Below, one piece after another: positions 6,671-9,608 of a stretch of 9,608 nucleotides of DNA. How positions within the stretch are numbered: the first letter of the stretch is position 1; each line of letters starts with the position of its first letter. The stretch is taken from NCBI GenBank assembly GCA_018825765.1, contig JAHKAQ010000041.1:1-9608 (forward strand), written 5' to 3'. Made by a program: the position numbers and the translations under genes. The stretch comes from Patescibacteria group bacterium (GTDB lineage Bacteria > Patescibacteriota > Minisyncoccia > CAIUEV01 > JAHKAQ01). A model generated the notes under the pieces. The model was given only the letters and a program-made list of their open reading frames with translations, did no database searches and was not told where the DNA came from.

Positions 6671-8524
6671 GTGTTCAAAATATTAAAAAAAATAAAAATT
6701 CCTCTGAAAAAAAAGATAAAAGGAAAAGCGTTTTTATTTTTTTTGGGAACGCTTTTTTTATTGGTGATTTTTGTCTGGCAAATAATCGCTTTTAAACAAT
6801 ACAAAGGAAAGATTTATCCCCATGTGTCAGCCATGGGAACGGGACTGGGATCGTTAGATAAAGAACAGGCCGCCAAAGACATAGAGAAAAGAGCCGGTGA
6901 GATCGAGACCAGGCCAATAAAACTAATCAAAGGCGAAAGAGTAACAGAAGCCACTCTTTCTGATTTGGGAATAACTCTGGATCGAAACAGAATTCTAAAT
7001 TCAGCCTATGGCGCCGGGAAAAATGAGGGGTTTTGGGGGAATTTACTTGCTTTTTTTGAAAACGCGGTTTGGGGGTATGAGGTTCCGACTTATTTTTACG
7101 TAAACGACAGCAAGGTTAATGAATTCATAGCTTTAAGGCTTGAAACATCAAGCCAGATTCCTTTATCGTCAAAATTGATTTACCGGGACGGGAAATTTAT
7201 TCAAACACCTTCCAGGGATGGAAAAGGTCTGGATCCAGTGCTTTTCGCTTCGAAAATTATAGATTACATAAACAATCCCGGCATAGAAGAGATAACCCTG
7301 CCAGACGAGATAGAGAAAAAACCAGAGGTGGAGGAATTCCAAACCCTGGAAGCAAGGATTATGGCGAACGAGATTCTGGAATCAGAAAACATGCTTCTGG
7401 CTGGCAATAAAAGCTGGGAGATTGATTCAGATACTGTGGCGAATTTTATATCTTTTAGAAAAACGCCGCATTTGGGGTTTCAGCAGATTCAACCCGATCC
7501 GCTGACAGATGATATTTTTTCTTTTACTTATTACGCGCTTTCCGGAATCGTGCCGCAAAAAATAGCCGGAGGTTATGAACTGAAAGTTGAAATGGATAAA
7601 CAGGAAATAAAAAATTACCTTCTAACAATCGCTCCGGGAGTTGAACAGCCCTGGATAAACGCCAGGCTTGGATTTGAAAATGGACAACTGGTAATTCTTG
7701 AGGAAAGCCAGGATAAAATCGGCCTGGACACGGAAAAAAGCATAGACGTTTTATCTTCGGGCCTAATGGAAAAGAAAGATCAAATAGAGCTTTTGATTTA
7801 CAGGGAAAACGCGCCTATCTCGAAAGATTCCATAGTTAATTTGGGCATAGAGACTTTAATCGGCGCCGGAACTTCTAATTTTTCCGGTTCTCCCAGAAAT
7901 CGGCGGCATAATATAGCGACCGGAGCGGGAAAATTTAACGGAGCAATAATAAAGCCGGGTGAGGTGTTTTCTTTCCTGGATGCTCTGGGTCCGGTGGATG
8001 CTTCAACCGGCTATCTGCCTGAATTGGTGATAAAAAACGATAAAACAATCCCTGAATACGGCGGCGGAATGTGTCAGGTTTCAACAACTTCTTTCAGGGC
8101 CGCGGTAAATGCCGGCCTGGAAGTTATAGAGCGCAGAAATCACGCCTACCCGGTTCAATATTACAGCCCGCAGGGAACTGACGCCACGGTTTATATTCCG
8201 AGTCCGGATTTAAAATTTTTAAATAACACGCCGGCTCATATTCTGGTTCAGACAAAAATTGAAGGAAACATTCTAACCTTTGAATATTACGGGGCTAGCG
8301 ACGGAAGAAAAGTGGAAACCATAGGCCCGGTCACTTACGATAGAAAACCAGACGGATCCATGAGGGCAAAGTGGACTCAAAAGGTATATCGGAACGACGG
8401 GAGCCTGCTTTTTGAAAAGGTTTTTTTAAGTAAATATGATTCTCCAAGCAAATACCCTCATCCAGGCGAAGAACAAGATGAAGAGAAGAAGAAAAAAGAC
8501 AAGAAAAAAAAGAAGAAAAATTAA
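6671..8524 (+). CDS. Membrane-anchored VanW family protein (YoaR-like) with peptidoglycan-binding-like repeats
   Basis: This 617-residue protein has the YoaR/VanW layout. It has a basic cytoplasmic N-terminus (KILKKIKIPLKKKIKGK), one transmembrane helix or uncleaved signal anchor (about 19-41), then an external region. That region begins with a segment of the type seen in PG_binding_4 proteins (GLGSLDKEQAAKDIEK, later DLGITLDRNRIL and AYGAG). Two similar modules follow: LIYRDGKFIQTPSRDGKGLD (169-188) and LGFENGQLVILEESQDKIGLD (about 333-353). The VanW domain spans about 405-540, with FNGAIIKPGEVFSF, GGGMCQVSTT (464-473, Cys468) and ERRNHAYPVQYY (His491). The tail ends in a lysine-rich stretch (606-616). 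VanW is an accessory gene of some vancomycin-resistance clusters, but its biochemical activity is unsettled. A role at the cell wall is the sensible reading, and drug resistance is not implied. GTG 6671 is chosen because it directly precedes the basic/TM segment; it has no Shine-Dalgarno. The stop lies 9 nt before the next gene. Confidence 0.9.
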   Translation: MFKILKKIKIPLKKKIKGKAFLFFLGTLFLLVIFVWQIIAFKQYKGKIYPHVSAMGTGLGSLDKEQAAKDIEKRAGEIETRPIKLIKGERVTEATLSDLGITLDRNRILNSAYGAGKNEGFWGNLLAFFENAVWGYEVPTYFYVNDSKVNEFIALRLETSSQIPLSSKLIYRDGKFIQTPSRDGKGLDPVLFASKIIDYINNPGIEEITLPDEIEKKPEVEEFQTLEARIMANEILESENMLLAGNKSWEIDSDTVANFISFRKTPHLGFQQIQPDPLTDDIFSFTYYALSGIVPQKIAGGYELKVEMDKQEIKNYLLTIAPGVEQPWINARLGFENGQLVILEESQDKIGLDTEKSIDVLSSGLMEKKDQIELLIYRENAPISKDSIVNLGIETLIGAGTSNFSGSPRNRRHNIATGAGKFNGAIIKPGEVFSFLDALGPVDASTGYLPELVIKNDKTIPEYGGGMCQVSTTSFRAAVNAGLEVIERRNHAYPVQYYSPQGTDATVYIPSPDLKFLNNTPAHILVQTKIEGNILTFEYYGASDGRKVETIGPVTYDRKPDGSMRAKWTQKVYRNDGSLLFEKVFLSKYDSPSKYPHPGEEQDEEKKKKDKKKKKKN

Positions 8525-8533
8525 GTAAAAACC

Positions 8534-9608
8534 ATGGAATTAAAACAGAGAAAATATGATTTTTTAGCCTTAGTGATACTTGGAGTAATGTTTTTTCTGG
8601 CGGTGGGAAGCATGAGAGAGGATTCAGCCATTCGGGATGAAATGCCGCACATTGTGGCGGGTTATTCTTATATAACCCAGGCGGATTATCGCTTAAATCC
8701 GGAGCATCCCCCGCTTGTAAAACAGTTATCCGCCCTGCCGCTTTTATTTATGAAGATAAATTTTCCCAAAGAAGACGCCGGCTGGAAATACAATGTTAAT
8801 GATCAATGGTCGCTGGGAGATACTTTTTTGTATAAATCCGGAAATGACGCGGATAAGATGCTTTTCTGGGCGAGGATTCCAATTGTAATTTTAATGCTTC
8901 TGGCCGGGTTTGTTGTTTATCTTTGGGCGTCTGAGATTTTTAAAAATAAATTGGCCGGTTTTTTAGCGCTTCTTTTATACGCTTTTTCGCCTAATATTAT
9001 CGCTCACGGGCGTTTTATAACCACTGACATGGGGGTTACGGCGTTTTCCGTCTTCGCTCTTTATTCCTGGTGGAAATTTTTAAAAGAGCCGGGCTGGAGT
9101 AAATTTTTAATCGCCGCGCTGTTGCAAGGTTGCTTACATTTGGCTAAATTTTCCATTCCAATACTTTTGCCAATTATTGGAATAATGACGATTTTTGCTA
9201 TTTTCAGTTACAGTAAACAATGGGGAGCGAAAAAACGCTGGGCGATTTATCTGGCAAGCGTGATGTCGGCCACTATAATCGCCTTTTTATTGGTTGGGGT
9301 CTGGTATAAAATTTTCATGAGAGAAATGCCGCTGGACGTTCAACAAAGGCTTATTGCCGAGTCAATCTGGGATGATCAATTTGGAAACGCGGGCCTGGCC
9401 ACTAAACTGATAAATTTATCGAATATTGAAGCGCTTCGTCCATATGTTCAATACGCTCTTGGTTTTTTTATGGTGGCGGCGCACGCCTCTTACGGCCATT
9501 CAACTTATTTTATGGGGGATGTCGGGCAAAACTGGCCTGAATATTATTTTATCGCCTACTTATTGAAGGAACCCTTGGCGTCGCAGATTATTCTTTATAC
9601 TTTTTTAA
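8534..9608 (+). CDS. GT39/ArnT-like polytopic glycosyltransferase (PMT_2 type), 3'-truncated by window edge
   Basis: The frame from ATG 8534 stays open to the last base: the final complete codon is TTA at 9605-9607, not a stop. The visible 358 residues are therefore the N-terminal part of a longer protein. It resembles GT-C enzymes of the GT39/PMT_2 (ArnT-like) group, which move a sugar from a polyprenyl-phosphate carrier to an acceptor on the outer face of the membrane. A first transmembrane helix (about 8-26) is followed by an external loop with the acidic pair Asp35-Glu36 in the expected catalytic place, then H39, AGYSY and NPEHPPLVKQ (55-64). Later motifs are GRFITTD (159-165) and, near the end, YFIAYLLKEPL, matching the family's YFxxxxLLKxPL segment. 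Further hydrophobic segments lie near 115-133, 139-156, 166-180, 188-222 and 235-258. It starts 9 nt after the VanW gene, in the same reading frame, so the two are probably translated from one mRNA. Sugar and acceptor cannot be inferred. Confidence 0.86.
   Translation, partial: MELKQRKYDFLALVILGVMFFLAVGSMREDSAIRDEMPHIVAGYSYITQADYRLNPEHPPLVKQLSALPLLFMKINFPKEDAGWKYNVNDQWSLGDTFLYKSGNDADKMLFWARIPIVILMLLAGFVVYLWASEIFKNKLAGFLALLLYAFSPNIIAHGRFITTDMGVTAFSVFALYSWWKFLKEPGWSKFLIAALLQGCLHLAKFSIPILLPIIGIMTIFAIFSYSKQWGAKKRWAIYLASVMSATIIAFLLVGVWYKIFMREMPLDVQQRLIAESIWDDQFGNAGLATKLINLSNIEALRPYVQYALGFFMVAAHASYGHSTYFMGDVGQNWPEYYFIAYLLKEPLASQIILYTFL

Noticed and set aside
6671..8524. Vancomycin-resistance gene
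   Set aside because: VanW-domain proteins are widespread without resistance, and no vanH/A/X or ligase gene is present.

Overview
The window is a gene-dense stretch with every gene on the + strand. Seven protein-coding genes are visible, two of them cut by the window edges. The longest gap is 67 nt, and I see no RNA gene, mobile element, CRISPR array or stretch without a gene. Base composition is AT-leaning by eye. UGA works as a stop (end of valS) and never occurs inside a reading frame, so the standard bacterial code fits. Compact spacing, a divergent YvcK, a stand-alone GlmU-like acyltransferase, a YoaR/VanW wall protein and a GT39-type membrane enzyme together suggest a Candidate Phyla Radiation (Patescibacteria, perhaps Parcubacteria) genome. 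That placement is an inference from gene style, not from a marker gene.

Left half (1-5957): 3' part of glmS, yvcK/glmR, a 222-residue left-handed beta-helix protein matching the acetyltransferase half of GlmU, and valS. Gaps are 33, 8 and 9 nt with no visible terminator, which suggests one operon. The first three genes converge on UDP-GlcNAc: GlmS makes glucosamine-6-phosphate, the beta-helix protein carries the GlmU acetyltransferase residues, and YvcK/GlmR is in Bacillus a UDP-GlcNAc-binding regulator of GlmS. ValS is a complete housekeeping tRNA synthetase.

Right half (5954-9608): a strong sigma70-like promoter (TTGATA, 17 nt, TATAAT) whose -35 box overlaps the valS stop codon drives an Hsp20 small heat-shock protein. 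A YoaR-type VanW protein (31 nt gap) and the 5' part of a polytopic GT39/ArnT-like glycosyltransferase (9 nt gap) follow. This looks like a second unit pairing a stress chaperone with cell-envelope genes.

The most interesting idea is a split UDP-GlcNAc route. The local GlmU-like protein lacks the uridyltransferase domain, and the gene next to it belongs to a family (GlmR) for which uridyltransferase activity has been reported in Listeria. Most of the rest is ordinary housekeeping and envelope content. I see no defence system or other clearly new machinery.
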